A stretch of DNA of 64,000 bases from Penicillium oxalicum (GCF_001723175.1 NC_064655.1:3162001-3226000), one strand, 5' to 3'; shown: positions 34,036 to 45,319, counted from the first letter of the stretch. Made by a program: numbers and translations. The notes: a model not told the origin generated them from the sequence alone.

Positions 34036-35092
34036 TCAGTACCATGGTAATCCTTTCATTTGCGGGAAATATTCGTTTTCGGCTCCTCCATCCCAAGCAA
34101 GTAGTCGGGCCACGACAGGGTCCAAAGGTTGATCGGCGCATGACAACTTATGAGCTTTAGTTGCTGTCCATCCACGAGCACGCCGTTTGCTGGCCAACTC
34201 CGGTCCAACACCGTACAGATCTTTTTGCCAAAGCCCAAAGCCTTGAGACTCTCCCCTCGCGTTAGCATGTCGGAAGGAGTGACGTCTTCTGGTGGATTTA
34301 TGCCGATGATCGCCACCCGCAGGCGGTTACTCTTCTGCATATGTTCTCCTGGGGCCTGTTCGGTGTGGGGTATCAGTCCCAATGCTGGGAAATGAAGTTC
34401 CTGAAACCGAGCCCGTTTGAACTCGTGGGTGACCACCGTGACTTGAGAGGGCCAGATTCCTGTGTGATCGTGAAATCGAATCAAGGAGAATAGAACATTT
34501 TGATAGGAGTCTGTTGCGTGAGATTCTACCACGAGCCTGGATTCGACATGATTTGGCGACCCGATCTCCTGGGCGAACAAGTTGTTGTCCCGGACCAAAC
34601 TCTGCACTTTGGGTTAACACCCCAGATCTGAAGAGTCCATGAAGGGGGGCTAGTCCTACAAGATATGATTGCCCTTCGCTCAGGTCCGTTCGGGGCTGTT
34701 TCGTGGGGCCACTACCGATAAAAAAAATTCATGGCTTTTAATGAATATTTTCAAAACACCCATGGAGGTCGTATATCTGCTCACTCACCCTGAGAAGACG
34801 AGTAGTGCTTGGGGATCTTGCGCCAGAGTCTGCAGTCCAGCCTTGGCATGAGCGACGAAAGTCGGCGTCTCTCCTCTCTGGAAGGGCTCAATCAGCCTAT
34901 CACAATGCGTCAGTTTCTCGAATTTAATGTATTAACCCGCTTTTAAGGTAAGGCTGGTGGTGTTAATCATTCAAAAACTCACCATTCGTTCGCATCTGCT
35001 CCATGCGTCGGGCCGCCGAGGTAGATTGCATGGCAGCACACGATAATCAAGTGGCTCAAGTGTTTGGGGGAAGAATTGTGATTAGAGTCCAT
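34036..35092 (-). CDS. DUF218 (YdcF-like) protein with apparent frameshift
   Basis: Exons 35092-34983, 34896-34789, 34711-34660 and 34601 to the 3' end; introns of 86, 77 and 58 bp. The product starts [17 protein letters not shown], then [21 protein letters not shown] and [23 protein letters not shown]. Next come [31 protein letters not shown] and [14 protein letters not shown], the normal order of the DUF218 family. After GFGKK the frame breaks at a run of five A (plus 34222-34226). As sequenced it ends at 34056 with unrelated residues. The minus-one frame continues with [18 protein letters not shown] and ends near LPWY at 34036, as in relatives. Function is unknown; DUF218 proteins are often membrane-associated and the substrate is not established. 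Confidence 0.82.
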
Positions 35093-35580
35093 ATTTCTTT
35101 CGGTTATTGCGCAAAAGGCTCTACTCGATTGAGCGGGCTCTTGCACAGAATCGTTTAATGAGCCGGGCTGCAGCGGCTTTCAAGCATCGAGGCACATTCG
35201 AGGGGTTCGCCGAGATCGATCTGGTTAATACATTTTGGTGCCACCCACCTAAACCCAGGGCGGATAAGTGCTGCGGCGGGAACACCCAATATCTACTTCA
35301 TTTCAGCAAGTCAAAATCCATTCAGCACTTATACCTGTACTTTCTTTTTGGGGTTGTCTACATGGTGTCAGAATTGACCTTCATTAGCAAGAATAGGTAG
35401 TGAGTGCCTTTGAATTCCGAAAGAGTCACAAAAGAAATGATGGGAATAGATATAATCGCAGAGTGACGGGTCAAAAGAGGACTAGAAAAAAAAAGTAGTG
35501 CAGGAATCTTCCAATAATCCCAAGAACAAAAAACCTCATCAGACACACCCTCTCCAAGTTTGGGCATTTAGTTCAATGGA
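35093..35580. other. Intergenic region
   Basis: About 490 bp between the DUF218 gene start and the next gene's 3' end, AT-rich. Nothing recognised. Confidence 0.55.
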
Positions 35581-35995
35581 TTAGAACTCTCCACCAATAT
35601 CGTAATAGAAGATCTTGTCATTAATCTTCCCCCCCGTCGCCCCCCACAGCTTCGCCATTGTCTAGTCATATGTAATCAGCATGGAATTCAAGGGACAAAA
35701 TTCACGGGCTCTCAACTCACAGAATTAATCCAGCAGCCGTGCAACATGATCTGGATAAAGGCATACTCGGCTGGATGTCCATTGCCAGCAGGACGATCGT
35801 TTTGATCGAGCTGTCGATTCACCGGACGGTACGCTGGCATCCGACGCCAGTGAGACGGCCATTCCGAGGCTGGTTCGACATGCGCAGATGTGTAGTAGGC
35901 GCATTGACCTGTTCAGATCCGCTGTGGTGAACCTCATAGTCGGCCAGGACGGACAGGGAGCCCCTCGTAGCGGTTGTAGTGGTCGTGGCAGACAT
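35581..35995 (-). CDS. Small unknown protein, apparently frame-broken
   Basis: I do not recognise the family. From ATG 35995-35993 the frame reads MSATTTTTATRGSLSVLADYE and ends in EQVNAP. The neighbouring frame then gives a protein-like stretch (YYTSAHVEPASEWPSHWRR, MPAYRPVNRQLDQ, AEYAFIQIMLHGCWINS). A 59-bp intron (35662-35720) joins this to exon 35661-35581 (MAKLWGATGGKINDKIFYY...GGEF, stop at 35581). The two frames meet at plus 35898-35902 with no splice pair of the right phase, so a one-base deletion is likely. The intact product would be about 117 residues. It is divergent from the ALDH-like gene. Confidence 0.55.
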
Positions 35996-36402
35996 GATGA
36001 CGCGGAAACAGTGACAGGAGAAAGTGTAGATGAGAGTCGATGTCTTCTCCCCGAGTGAGCTGAGCACTCTCATATTCGGCCGGAGATAACCAGACTCCGA
36101 ACGGTCTACAGCGTCTCCAATCGTGCGGAGAACCGCGTGGTTTGAGATGCGGCCAAATGGGGGGAGGAACCACAGCGGGCGCCCGCATTTTCCCCCACAT
36201 CCCGAGTCTATCGAGGACGACTGCGGAGGAAGCGGAAGAGGAGGAGCTTGCTGGTGAGCTCCGAGCACAAGAAATAAGTGGATTGTTCATCATGTAGAGG
36301 TCGAATTCACAGGCGTATGATTCTCTTTGGTCTTGCAAAGATTTTCTCAATTTCACCTTCTTTTGAGCGCTCCCCCGGTGCATCTTGTTTCTCGTACCCA
36401 GA
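35996..36402. promoter_or_regulatory. Divergent promoter region
   Basis: About 400 bp between the small gene and the ALDH-like gene. Open frames through it on the minus strand are extensions without recognisable sequence. No motif is assigned. Confidence 0.45.
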
Positions 36403-38115
36403 ATGGATCTCGCTCGCATCACAGCCGCTCATGTAGACGGCCGCACTCAGAATGCGCGGTACCGTCAAGCGCAATTTCACCGTTTACAATCAACCCTCAT
36501 TGAGCATATTGCGGAGATTCAGGATGCCATTCGAGCCGACTCCGGACACACGCAGGAAGAAACTCGCGCGGAAGTTGTTCTGGCCATGCAGGAGCTCCGC
36601 ACCCATTATTCTTCCCTAGATATCCACAAGGATCTGGAGATCGAGTATCGCGTTGCGCAGGGAAAGGACAATGCAGAGAATGTCCAAGGTGCCGGTATCG
36701 TGTACATTGTGCCGTCCACGCACACGTTGTTCTACTCCGTCATTTCGGCGCTGACGGCCGCCGTGGCGGCGGGCAATTGTGTCGTTCTGGAGGTAAGAAT
36801 TCCAACAACCCCCAAGAGACTAGCAGAGAGGGTGGATATGTCTTTGAATGCTAAACCATAAGATGAAATAGCTGCCTCAAACGACCATGGCCCTGCCAGC
36901 GGTCCTGCGCCAGATTCTCCCCGAAGCTCTCGATCATGACACCTTCACGATTACAAGCCAGCGACCCGACGTTTCCTTCATGAGCAAGGCTTTGCTGGTA
37001 GACCAGACCGGCTCCAATGCTCCCAGCGGGCTGATATCGCCGGCAACCTCGCGAAGCGTTGCAATTGTTGATCGTTCTGGTAATGTGGCCGAGGCGGCAC
37101 AAGCTCTGGTGGCGGCGCGCTTCGCACTGGGCGGCAAGTCACCGTACAGCCCGGATGTTGTACTCGTCAATGAATTTGCCATGAAACCATTTGTCGAGGC
37201 AGTCATTCAACAAGCATCGAAATATCTTGCGGGTGAGAATGGAGAGGCTCGGCAAACACAAGCGTCAACCCGGCGACAAGGTCTCCTGGATGCTATTCAG
37301 AAGGACAGAACGGCTCGCATCTTGGTCTCGGGGAGCACTTGGGGAGTGGTAGAAGTACAAGACCGGTAAGTGGTCTCGTCTGTCATCTAGGATAATTAGA
37401 TAGCGTCTTGCTGATCAAATTTAGTGCATCGCCTCTGCTGAAGAAGAAGATCGACGAGAAGGTACTCCTCGTCCACCCGGTCACGAGTTTGGACGATGCC
37501 ATCGACATGAACTTGTAGGTTCTCTTTGATTACAGATTTGTTACAGAGCACTGACTCAATCAGCAATCAAACACTGGCTGCCGTCTACGCCTTTGCCGCT
37601 CCAGCTTCGGCCAAGTATCTCACCCAATTTATCGACGCTGATATCTCATGGGTAAATCACGTCCCCAGCAATATGCTTCGTAAGTTGCCCCTTGCCCAAG
37701 TCGCTAAATCTAGCGGATCATTCGAAGCATCTCAGGAATGATGCAATAACCCTGATGCATGGTTTCAAACTGACCTCCCACAGTTGGTCCTGCTATTCCT
37801 CGCAATACTGCTTATAATAAGCACACACGCTACGCCACCACGCTATTCCAGAAGCCTCGACCGCAACTGGTCGTTCCATCAACCACGGCATATGCTGTCG
37901 ACACGATCCTCGATTCCAAGACCACCGTCCGCTCTGATGCTCTATGGCGCGCCGCCCTGTTGCCGCTACCTCCTACCAAGCAGCGCGCAGGGTTCAAGAT
38001 TGGATTCTTCGAGCAAGGTATTCTGACCGGTGTTAGTATCACCCTGATCTCTTTGATTGCAACGTTCTCAACAGTGGGCTACTATACATGGCTCTACGTC
38101 AGGATGCGCGGTTGA
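36403..38115 (+). CDS. ALDH3-like protein lacking catalytic residues, tail-anchored
   Basis: Exons 36403-36792, 36872-37365, 37425-37514, 37564-37679 and 37784-38115; introns of 79, 59, 49 and 104 bp; 473 residues. It resembles class 3 (fatty) aldehyde dehydrogenases: RYRQAQFHRLQSTLIEH, YSVISALTAAVAAGNCVVLE, and the C-terminal VNHVPSNMLLGPAIP with a final hydrophobic anchor (GVSITLISLIATFSTVGYY). The nucleophile site GQxCxxPD reads GKSPYSPD (residues 218-225), with Pro221 in place of Cys, and the general-base ELGG block reads SPATSRSV. It therefore probably cannot oxidise aldehydes. A structural or regulatory role at a membrane is inferred. Confidence 0.82.
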
Positions 38116-38408
38116 AGATGAAAGAATTTATATGTAATTAACTCCCCATTTAATTCTGTCTACTCGGTCATGGAGAAATGGTATTGGAGTATAGCGTGCG
38201 CGTAGTCGATTTTAACAATTATTTATCTACACGTGATACATTCCAGCGCAAAATGTTCATCCTCTGCTACCATTGCGAAGAATAAAATGCGCATGAGGAG
38301 GAAGAGTCACACTTGCACTTCATAAAATAAAGCTTAAATTCAGAAAATGGAAAGAAGCTCAATGTCATTCAAATAAATGGAAAATCATCACAGCTCCAGT
38401 TCTCCTCT

Positions 38409-38996
38409 CTACGAACTAGAAGGAATTCCCATTCCGTCCAACTCCTCATTCAACTTCTTCCCCCCAATCTCCAGCGGCAGCGTCGGAGTCAAAACGTACA
38501 ACATACGACCCCACTGAGGAATCGCCTTGCCCGTCTCCGGGTCCAGCACATCCGGTGTCACATTGCGCCAGGCGTGGTTGGTTCCACGCTGAACGGCAAC
38601 GTCGCCGCGCTTCAAAAGCCTCGTCTCTCCCGAGTCCAGAACCAGCTCAATCTCCCCCTCAAGGACCACACCATAGTCCAGTGACACGGTGCGATGCATG
38701 GGGCTGGTTGCCCCGGGCTGGATGTCCACAATACGGCAAACAGTGCCGGTGGAGATCGACAGGCCGGGAGGACTCGTCAAGTGAGAAGAGTACTCGTCGA
38801 TGTCGGCGTCATTGTCAAGCTTGGCGGGGAACCGCTTCGTGGTGTAAGCTAGGCTAAAGTCTGCTCCGTCTGGAATTGTTTGGACAGGCAAGACCTCGGG
38901 CAAGGTGTTGGAGAAGATCGCTTTGCCGTCATCGTTGTGGGTGGTGATGAATCGGCTCAATTGGCGGATGTTCTTGGGGGCTTTGGTTTCCACCAT
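38409..38996 (-). CDS. Cupin-domain protein
   Basis: 195 residues without introns, starting at ATG 38996-38994. One conserved cupin barrel is visible: GTVCRIVDIQPGATSPMHRT then LDYGVVLEGEIELVL, and GETRLLKRGDVAVQRGTNHAWRN, with His in both cupin motifs (PMHRT and NHAWRN). Fungal proteins of this kind are usually annotated only as cupin 2 domain proteins and are often near catabolic or secondary-metabolite genes. Metal binding is likely but the glutamate of motif 1 is not obvious. Function unknown. Confidence 0.85.
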   Translation of the reverse strand: MVETKAPKNIRQLSRFITTHNDDGKAIFSNTLPEVLPVQTIPDGADFSLAYTTKRFPAKLDNDADIDEYSSHLTSPPGLSISTGTVCRIVDIQPGATSPMHRTVSLDYGVVLEGEIELVLDSGETRLLKRGDVAVQRGTNHAWRNVTPDVLDPETGKAIPQWGRMLYVLTPTLPLEIGGKKLNEELDGMGIPSSS

Positions 38997-40635
38997 TTTG
39001 GATAATTTGGGTGTTTGGATAGGTTGGTAAGGGCCTTGATTTCTGATTGAATGACTATTATGAGTTGTTCAGAGTGATAAATGTCTCTCTGGGTAATTAA
39101 ATTGAAAAGAAGAATTGTCTGGGCTTAAGAGAGGAGTGTAGAATTGATTACATCCGTACCCATCTCCTTGATCTATATCCTCGCATCTTGTGCGGAGAAC
39201 CTCTCGGGACCACCTTTCGACCACATCGGCTGTGCTGTGGGGTAACTGCATTTTGGAAAGTGTGGAGAGTGCTGTTCAAACGATTCGGATCACAGGTCCC
39301 GGACCATTGACCCGAATCGGTCTTTTCTACGGTTGCACAGTCATTTGCGTTGATTTTAGAATCTGGTGACGGGAAGAGTTTCATGCTTCCTATTTTTCAA
39401 ATTTTACAGAGTTACTTTCTCTTGTTGGTTTTCGTCCTCGGGGCAAACTGACAAAATCCTTCCGGAGCCTCAGTCCCCTCAGAACTCAGGATAAGAGCGG
39501 ATCAGTCCTTATAGTAACGCATTGTAGAAGAGGTATTGGTATATTTATACAATAAAACGCCATGATCGATCGAGGTTCCAAGTTGCCAAGTCTAGGAACA
39601 GAAACAAAAAATCATACCCTGTGTAAAAGTCCGGATGCCGATTTCCACAGCCCATCACCGCTCCTCAGTACGCTTTGGAATCCTCGTCCAAGCTACTCTT
39701 GTCGGCCATGATCCTCCAAAGCATCCCCGCAGCATACCTGGCAGAATCTTCGGAGCAGTCGCAGGCGTCAAGCTTGACTTGCATTTGGGATGCATCTGGT
39801 AGCTGAGTGATAAAATACATCTTATCATCAGTTGAAACACCATCACAGTCTGTAGTGTGGGGAATAGGTTCAATCGCCACCAGGGTCTCGAGCCATAAAA
39901 CTAGCGAGGCTAGCATTCGTCATGCCAGGCTGGCGTAGCTTCAGAATCATGCGAAATTGACGTTGGAATTTGTGACTCATGATCGGTTGAATCTCCCTGA
40001 GGACTCGTTCAACCAGGGGGGATAGCTTCAGGATCCACGGCACCGTTGAGACCGTTCGGATCGTCAGCAAAAAGACTCCTTATCGAAGGCAGAATTTGCG
40101 AAAGGCTGTCGAGACCAATCCAGTCTCCTTAATGCTTATTGGCTGCAAAACTTTGAACAGAAATTCACTCAGAAGCTTGTCTAACACCATTATGGCGACG
40201 GGGATAGAGCCCCCCAAAAGCCGGACACCACTTTCAGAAGCAGCGATGAATTCAAATGGCTAAGGGATACTGAAACTTTTTACAATCAGGGCGGATTGAC
40301 CATCTGGGGCATAAGAAAGTGTCTTCTATGGCTAAATAATATTCCACTGGTTGCCTAATTCACTTTGGAATCGCATGACCGCAAAACGTTCTAAAAATGT
40401 ACTGCTTCAAGTCTGGGAGCGAGAAAGCCCAGTACTAACCTTGCGAGATTGGTTCTGCCAAGCTGACCCATTTGGACCGCTAGCTCGAGGTTATAACTAA
40501 AATTGTTGAACATTGTTTGCAAGGTCGAGAAAATCTTGGGTAATTCCAATTCTGGAAATAGGACTGAACTATTTCCATTGATTCTATGTACATCTATTCG
40601 TATGATAGTCGTTTGTGCTGGATTGCTTTCCTAGC
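38997..40635. other. Long intergenic region with a possible gene relic
   Basis: About 1.64 kb. Two overlapping minus-strand frames (40070-39870 and 39916-39665) have a protein-like composition but no recognised family, start or clean splice. The rest is AT-rich with no features. Confidence 0.5.
39665..39916 (-). other. Short open frame, possible remnant
   Basis: 83 codons starting at an ATG, with the Cys/Asp-rich stretch KLDACDCSEDSARYAAGMLW. It overlaps the end of another minus-strand frame (40070-39870). The two do not join by an obvious intron. I do not recognise it; a decayed gene is possible. Confidence 0.2.
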
Positions 40636-42485
40636 TCAGGGGATGATGGGCAGAGTCACGTAATTGTCGCCAAGTCCGAAGTGGATGTGATTCTGGCCCT
40701 GGAAGCGTTCGATGGACCTATATCTTGTCAGTGACACAGCAAACCTAAGAGACAGAAAAACCAAAAGACACGCGGATGTCGATGTCTCTGGGAGGCTTAC
40801 CTGTCGACGGGACAGTTGTGCTGGAAGATACCGCTCCCTTGGGTATCTCCGCTGGAAATCTCAAAGATGATCTTTCCTCCTTTCTCCACTACCACATTCG
40901 TCGGCCATACTTCCACATCAACGGGATAGATCTCTCCTGGTACCACGGGCAACACATCCGTGGAGTAGTAGTTACGGTGAGGCAGCCAAGGCCGGTGACG
41001 AGGATTCTGCTCGTCAACCTTGCGCATACTCGCACGCAGCCAGCCCTTGCACAGCGGAACGGGGTCACCCGCGGTACCGGTGTAATACACTTCCTTGCCG
41101 TCGGGAGCGATGTATCTGAGTGTGACAAAAAGATCTAAATCTTGAGGTGTCGGAGAACCGGGACTGGCACTCATAGAGACGTTCAAATGAGCAACAATGT
41201 GTCCTGTGATCTCCGTCTCCTTCTCAAAGGCTGGAGTGACGAACTGCACCATTTGTGGGCTCTCCATAGTGCCCAGAGCCTGGTAAGTGATCTTACATGG
41301 GCGCTCAATGGGAGCGTATGTGATCAGTTCCTGCTGAGATGTCAGGTAGTACTTTGTGTACTGAGTTCGGGCGATGGGCCACTCATGCTCGATGCGACGA
41401 GGGAAAGCCTTCTCAGCCTCGGCATTGTCGAAGCCGGGATTGCCCTTTCGCAGGACCATGTCCACCTTGGGGGCCTTGCCTGTGGACCACCCTTCGCGAT
41501 CCTCTCCTTTCAAAAAGGCGTCCAAGAAGCTGCGTTGAAGCTCGACTTCTTCGGTGTAGTAGAATGGCAGGTCGTGACGACCGGTGATGAATCGAAGATA
41601 TTTGAGCTCGGAGCCAGCGTGAGTCCATCCTTCAACGTTGCCACGCAGATGCAGCAGAATACCGCCCCAATTGGCGACAGAAAGCAGTGGGACTTGAATG
41701 TCAGACATGCTGTATTCCTTTGAAGCGTAGTACAGGTCGTCACGGAACTTGTTCTCGCGGTTATCGATTGTCTGATCCTGGCGATTCTGCACCAATTCCT
41801 CCTCCGACAGGTCTCCCTCAATGGTGTCGGGTCCCCAGTTGCGAGCAGCACGGCCGCCGAGGCCGTATTGGTTGCTCACCACCTGGCGGTTCCACCAAAA
41901 TTTGATAAAGGCGTTGGAGAGAATGCCACCATGGCGGCAGCGATCGCGGTAGTAGTCTGACATGCCCTCCCAAGGAATCATGCACGCAAGACCCTTGGGC
42001 TGTCTAGCAGCGACACGCCATTGACTTCCGGCGAAGTAACTGATTCCCAGTAGACCAACCTTGCCGGATGACCAGGGCTGCTCAGAGGCCCATTCGACCA
42101 CATCAAAGAAGGCTTCACTGGTCCCTCGGGACATGGTGTCGAGCTTGCCGATAGACTGACCGGTCCCACGCTCATCTGCTCGCACGACGGCATACCCTTT
42201 GCTGGTCCAGTATTTTGGATCGGGAGTCTCCCAAGCCGAGTGCTCAGATTTTTGCTCTGGGTTGACCTCACTGAAACTTTTGGGGTGGAAATCCTTGTAG
42301 GGAATATCCTTACCATATGGCCCGTAGGTCACCAAGGCAGGAACTTTTTCAGAGCCCTTGGGGCGATAAACATTGCATCGTACCACGCCCGACCCATCCT
42401 TCAACTGAATCGATACATTCTGTTCAAAGACATATGGGAAAGACGTCTCATCGCAGGTCGCAATGTCTTTGATCTCGTTGGGCAT
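40636..42485 (-). CDS. CocE/NonD-family hydrolase (X-Pro dipeptidyl-peptidase S15 type)
   Basis: Exons 42485-40801 and 40717-40636 (83-bp intron), 588 residues. The start is ATG 42485-42483 (MPNEIKD). It has an alpha/beta-hydrolase fold with the nucleophile motif GISYFAGS (Ser149) and the oxyanion-side VTYGPYGKD, followed by the helical cap and the C-terminal jelly roll (DLDLFVTLRYIAPDGKEV, YPVDVEVWPTNVVVEKGGKIIFEIS). The last exon ends HIHFGLGDNYVTLPIIP, confirming the splice. The family covers cocaine esterase, glutaryl-7-ACA acylase and X-Pro peptidases. In fungi these are usually unassigned esterases or amidases. It is divergent from the monooxygenase fusion with 371 bp between starts. 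Confidence 0.9.
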
Positions 42486-42856
42486 ATTGACAGATGATGG
42501 CCTAGCGTTGCCAAGCAATAAAAACTAATGACAAAATCGACCTTCAATGTATTGCTTTCCATGCGATTGTCTGCAGCGCGAACAATTCATATACATTTGT
42601 TCCCCCGCTCGCGATTGCCAGTCGCTCTCCTCTCCGAGGTGGAGCCGAAATGGACATCCGAAGCGATATCAATGATCGAGATCAAACATGTCCCGACCGA
42701 CCCGATCAATGATACGGGACCTCATATGACGAGAAGGGAAGGGCCACTCACCATGGAGAGCCCTAAATCTATCTGCTTGCCCATAAATAATCCTCGCGCA
42801 CGCGTGGGGTGGCCTTGCGGGGCGCACTGGCAACGCAGAAGTAGAACACAGCCATC
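42486..42856. promoter_or_regulatory. Divergent promoter, CocE hydrolase / monooxygenase fusion
   Basis: A 371-bp region. An inverted repeat GTCCCG...CGGGAC spans 42690-42720. Inside it, CCG-N10-CGG gives everted CGG half-sites of the kind used by Zn2Cys6 regulators. Shared control of the two genes is inferred. Confidence 0.45.
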
Positions 42857-45319
42857 ATGACTATCATATATCCAGACGGCAATGCGACGCCCGGAGGTCT
42901 TCGCATCTTGATTGTCGGCGCCGGCATTGGAGGTCTTACCGCTGCAATCGGGCTGCGCCAACAGGGTCACTGTGTCGAGGTAAACACACGAGATTGTCAT
43001 TCCGACCTGGGGAGATATTCAACTTCACTTTTCTTATGGCAGTCGTTCTAACCGCTTCGCTGTCATGTAGCTCTTTGAGCGGTCGCGATTCGCAAATGAG
43101 ATTGGAGCAGCCATCCACTTGTCATCAAATGCAAACAGCGTGCTTCTGAAGCTAGGGGTCGACGTGACCAAGTTTGGCGCGGTTGAGTGCGAAACGGTAA
43201 GTTGCAATTCGGGCCTGGCCTTTCTCAATCGTGCAATCTTCGCGGGCTAACATCCATATTTGCATCCGTTCTCAGTTGCGGGAATACACTCCTGCGGGAG
43301 AAATTAGCCATATTACCCCAGTCAAGCAGCACGGAGCCTTGTGGAGAAATGTAAGTCTGCTATGCCATGTTGAAGGCGACCAAGACCATTAAAGGGGCGC
43401 GACACTGACCCATGGTGACTTTTTACTTCTCATCAGCCTTGGCTTCTCGTTCATCGAGCCCACTTCCACGAGGGTCTCAAGGCTGCTGCTCAAGGACCGG
43501 GCAAGGGTGAGCCCGCAGTGCTTCACACGTCTAGTAAGGTGGTTGATGTTGATCCGCACAATGCGACGGTGACCCTCGAAAACGGTGATATCATCGAGGG
43601 CGACGTTGTAATTGGCGCCGATGGAGTCCACTCGTTGACTCGCCAGAAGCTCAGCCCTGACATCAAGCCCTTCAGCTCTGGCAAGAATGCTTTCCGCTTC
43701 CTCATTTCACGCCAACAAGCTCTGGATGACCCCGAGACGCGAAGTATTGCCCAGGATTATGGCGCCGTTGACATGTGGGACTCATCTGACCGACGTGTGG
43801 TCATCTATCCCTGCGCAAACAATGAATTGCTGAATTTCATTTGCATTCATCCCGACTCCCTGACTACGATCAATGAGGGCGGTGATTCTTACAACCAATC
43901 TATCAGCAAAGAAACGCTGCTGGATGTCTATAAGGATTTCAGCCCTCAAGTGCGCAAATTGCTTGCAAAGGCCGATCCCGAGAGTTTGAAGCTTTGGCCG
44001 CTTCTGGATATGGCTTCGGTGCCTACGTGGGTTAAAGACCGCATGGCCCTCTTGGGTGACGCGGTACATCCATTCCTTCCATACCGTGGCTCGGGTGGTG
44101 CCATGGCCATTGAAGATGCGGTTTCGCTGTCGGTGATGTTGCCGGGAGACATCACAAAAGCCCAGGTTCCAGAGAGGCTGAAGCTTTATGAAAAAGCACG
44201 CTACGCACGTGCTACAACCGTTCAGGAAATGACTCGCGAATCAGTTCAATTCCTGCCGCCAGATAAGTGTACGTTTTGCTTCAGACCCAGTGAACATTTA
44301 CCCATAAAGAGGTCCCTTCGCTCTTTGCGCTGGGTGATCGCCATGAAAATAACGCTAATTGTTCCTCTCCCTTAGCATTCGGGATGGTGGTTTACATTTT
44401 CGGCCACGACGAGTTTGATCATTCCACGCAAATGCTTCGCGAGCATCAATGGTCCCAGATGCCCAACGCATACTGGCGACAACCCACAGTTTTTGGACCC
44501 ATGCCGGGTCCCCGACAAGACTTTATGGGGAATGATCGTGCTTTGAAATCTCAGTCATCCACTTTCCAAACCGCCTCCATCAAATTCAAGACGAGCCGCA
44601 CACTTCTCAAGAACCTTTTGCCGTCAGACCGCTACAGCTTTATGGGGCCGGGCAGTGTGGCCCGCGCCAGCTTCTCCATCACCACTCTGAACAAGATGGA
44701 CTGGTTAGGGGGAGGTGGTTACCGCCACATCGGGCTGTATATCCACGGCGTACAATACAAGAAAGAGAATGGCGAGGTTGTCCGAGGTACCTACATGCCG
44801 GTACTGTTCGAGAACCTTGCTGACCCTATCATCTCCGGCCGCGAAGAGCTCGGCATGCCCAAACTCTACTCTGCTATCGACGTGTTTGAGCGTCACAATT
44901 CGTACCGCTCGCAAACAAGCTGGCAGGGAGCGGTTTGGGGACACTTTGAGCTCGAGGACCTGGAAGATGATCACCAGTCCGCTGCAAAGGGCACTATCGG
45001 TGGCGAAGATGACGAAGGGATTTTGGTCCATCGGTATATTCCCAAGGTCGGTCGAGACCAGAAGGGTACTGCTGAAGCAGAGTATCCAGTCTTCGTCCCA
45101 CACGCGCAGGAATCCAAGGTCGTCTCGTCCACGATTACGCGGGTCCGTCGCACGAAAAATGCCAAAATTGAGATTAATGCACTTGGCTGGGATGCCTTGC
45201 CTACGATCAATCATGTCGTGACTCGATTGGAAGAAATTCCAGTTGACGAGATCTTGGAGGCGAAGATTACCGAGGGCACTGGTGTCCCCGATGTGTCGAG
45301 CGCTTACCGTCTCGAATGA
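42857..45319 (+). CDS. FAD monooxygenase fused to an acetoacetate-decarboxylase-like domain
   Basis: Exons 42857-42979, 43071-43196, 43276-43350, 43437-44268 and 44376-45319; introns of 91, 79, 86 and 107 bp; 699 residues. The N-terminal two thirds form a salicylate-hydroxylase-type flavoprotein: the Rossmann motif ILIVGAGIGGLTAAI, DVVIGADGVHS, and MALLGDAVHPFLPYRGSGG at the FAD-binding C-terminal motif. From about residue 450 there is a second domain with ARASFSITTLNKMDWLGGGGYRH and ISGREELGMPKLYSAID. The latter is the GRE...PK signature of the acetoacetate decarboxylase superfamily. The fifth exon carries this domain in frame (PDK|SFGMVVY). A hydroxylation plus decarboxylation of an aromatic or beta-keto acid is inferred. 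Confidence 0.87.

Noticed and set aside
35898..35902. Intron as explanation of the frame break
   Set aside because: No GT/AG pair of correct phase and workable length exists; candidates leave a 24-bp intron or the wrong phase.
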